23,273 bases of DNA from Pseudomonadota bacterium. GTDB lineage: Bacteria; Bdellovibrionota_B; Oligoflexia; Oligoflexales; JAPPIL01. Under the pieces are notes generated by a model, which was not told where the DNA came from, did not search any database, and saw only the letters and a program-made list of their open reading frames with translations. Positions 22,079 to 23,273 of this stretch are shown here, piece by piece; within the stretch, counting starts at the first letter, position 1, and every line of letters starts with the position of its first letter. Location: NCBI GenBank assembly GCA_028877195.1, contig JAPPIL010000242.1, forward strand, positions 1 to 23,273, given 5' to 3'. The position numbers were made by a program, and so were the translations under genes.

Positions 22079-23273
22079 ATGTATCGTCTGTTGTTGTTGT
22101 CTTTGTTGTGCTTCAATACCATTGCTGCGTTGGCTAAAACACCGCGCGAAGCGACACGAGCGATGTTGCGTCTGATGCCCAGCAATAAAGACTTTCTGCC
22201 GCAATTGAAACAGCTTGTTGCCGCAGGCGCAGACCTACAGGCGGTCGATAAGCAAGGCATGAATATACTGCATCGCATCGCGCTGTGGCATGGACAAGAC
22301 AATGCAGAAGCGGCAGCCTATCTCGTTGATCAGTTGCATACTGATTATGCTAATTGGCATGAGACTCCGCTGTTTCTCGCAATTTACAGCGACAATCTAG
22401 AGGTGGTGCGTGTTTTAGCAGACCATTATGACTTTGATCAGGCATACGACAATACTTCTTATCCTTTGCTGCATGCGCTTAAATATAACAGTCATAACGT
22501 TGCTAAATTTTTGCTCACTAGGGGGGTTAATGTTGAGATCCAAAATAAACACGGACATACACCTCTACACATTGCACGTGGTTTAGAGATCGTTTCCCTG
22601 TTGCTAGATAAAGGTTTGGATGTCAATGCTGTTACTAATTCAGGCATGACCCCTCTACATATTGCAATGAGCTACAACGACCTTGCGGTAATAGAACTCT
22701 TGCTTGCGAGTGGTGCTAATCCTGACAGCAAAGGCGGTAGAAGCGGCATGAGTCCACTGCATTATGCCAAAAGCCCCGCAGCGGTCGAACTTATCCTCGC
22801 TGCTGGCGGCGATGTGAATATCAGTAGTAGCAAGCACAAGTTAAGACCTGCGCATACTGTGTCTAATGTTGATACGCTCAAAGCTCTTGCTCTTAACGGC
22901 GCAAATCTTAATGCTCAAGACGTAAACGGTGGCACGCCGCTGGATCAAGCGGTGCTCAGTGGTAAAAGCTCCAATCTTATCAATGCATTGCAAATATACG
23001 GCGCTGCACACAGCAGGCAAGGGTATGCACAAGTTCGTGCGATGGCTGCAGCAAATACTAAACCTCGCGACGATCACCCTAAACAGGAAGGAAAGCCAAA
23101 ACAGCAGGAACAGCAAGATGATGAACATGATGAACATAATGATGAATTAGACTATTTGCTTAACTTGAATGAGGTTGCACGCAAGCAGAGTAGCAATCCC
23201 GTAATCGGTCGGACGTTAGAAACCGAACAGGTGCTAAATACTTTGAAGCGCAAATTTATGCGCGGGGCGGTGC
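22079..23273 (+). CDS. Secreted ankyrin-repeat protein leading into a Clp-type AAA+ module (partial)
   Basis: This 398-codon open frame runs off the right edge, so the 3' end is missing. A signal peptide (MYRLLLLSLLCFNTIAALA) is followed by about eight ankyrin repeats (residues about 35-325), with clear TPLHIA/SPLHYA/TPLDQA cores and LLLASGANP-type helices. A charged Gln/Asp/His-rich linker (about 335-358) leads to LLNLNEVARKQSSNPVIGR and a following TLETEQVLNTLKRKF. That is the pre-Walker A opening of ClpA/ClpB-type AAA+ domains; the Walker A itself would lie just past the window. An in-frame ATG at 22046 could add 11 residues, but ATG 22079 gives the cleaner signal peptide. Divergent from the binding-protein gene. 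Role inferred: a periplasmic or exported unfoldase with ankyrin substrate binding. Confidence 0.78.
   Translation, partial: MYRLLLLSLLCFNTIAALAKTPREATRAMLRLMPSNKDFLPQLKQLVAAGADLQAVDKQGMNILHRIALWHGQDNAEAAAYLVDQLHTDYANWHETPLFLAIYSDNLEVVRVLADHYDFDQAYDNTSYPLLHALKYNSHNVAKFLLTRGVNVEIQNKHGHTPLHIARGLEIVSLLLDKGLDVNAVTNSGMTPLHIAMSYNDLAVIELLLASGANPDSKGGRSGMSPLHYAKSPAAVELILAAGGDVNISSSKHKLRPAHTVSNVDTLKALALNGANLNAQDVNGGTPLDQAVLSGKSSNLINALQIYGAAHSRQGYAQVRAMAAANTKPRDDHPKQEGKPKQQEQQDDEHDEHNDELDYLLNLNEVARKQSSNPVIGRTLETEQVLNTLKRKFMRGAV

Noticed and set aside
1..23273. CRISPR arrays or prophage structural genes
   Set aside because: No regularly spaced repeats and no capsid, tail or terminase-like frames were found.

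Overview
The window looks like chromosomal DNA from a Gram-negative bacterium. Support comes from a LolA lipoprotein carrier, several Sec/lipoprotein signal peptides, a periplasmic amino-acid-type binding protein and a CcmI/CycH-like periplasmic domain. A TIGR02147/DUF4423-type regulator paired with a small secreted HExxW protein, together with a DUF1844 protein, points towards Bdellovibrionota or another lineage of the former Deltaproteobacteria. That placement is inference; nothing here fixes a genus.

Layout. (1) 276-1473: a PhyH-like Fe(II)/2-oxoglutarate dioxygenase and a tiny putative lipoprotein whose extended -10 box predicts a leaderless mRNA. (2) 1671-7865: an accessory/defence island. 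It holds a PD-(D/E)xK (Mrr-like) nuclease-SF2 helicase followed closely by an ApeA-like HEPN protein, then a convergent AbiEi/AbiEii antitoxin-toxin pair. After these come a 3' fragment of an IS3-family element and the C-terminal part of a large serine recombinase, ending at a tRNA-fMet gene. (3) 8019-9984: a secreted protein of unknown function, an ankyrin lipoprotein, a stand-alone CycH-like domain and a 5S rRNA with no 16S or 23S in the window. (4) 10041-14024, minus strand: a DmpA-type peptidase, a 580-residue lipoprotein and a von Willebrand A lipoprotein. (5) 14178-15923: Ppx/GppA phosphatase, tRNA-Cys, and a 53-bp perfect-ended palindromic element flanked by 9-bp direct repeats (MITE-like). 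(6) 16084-17460, minus strand: the DUF4423 regulator and the secreted HExxW protein. (7) 17597-21835, minus strand: a compact run of binding protein, a 28-codon membrane microprotein, lolA, DUF1844, tRNA-Gln, prs and mutM. (8) 22079 to the right edge: a secreted ankyrin-repeat protein that continues into the start of a Clp-type AAA+ module and is cut by the window end.

Functional links. The island pairs a DNA-targeting nuclease-helicase with a likely RNA-targeting HEPN effector, next to an abortive-infection toxin-antitoxin. The recombinase and IS remnants show how the region was built and eroded. The minus-strand run couples envelope lipoprotein transport with nucleotide supply and DNA repair, with a tRNA embedded between coding genes. 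The best candidates for something new are the nuclease-helicase/HEPN pair, the exported ankyrin-Clp fusion and the lolA-linked microprotein.
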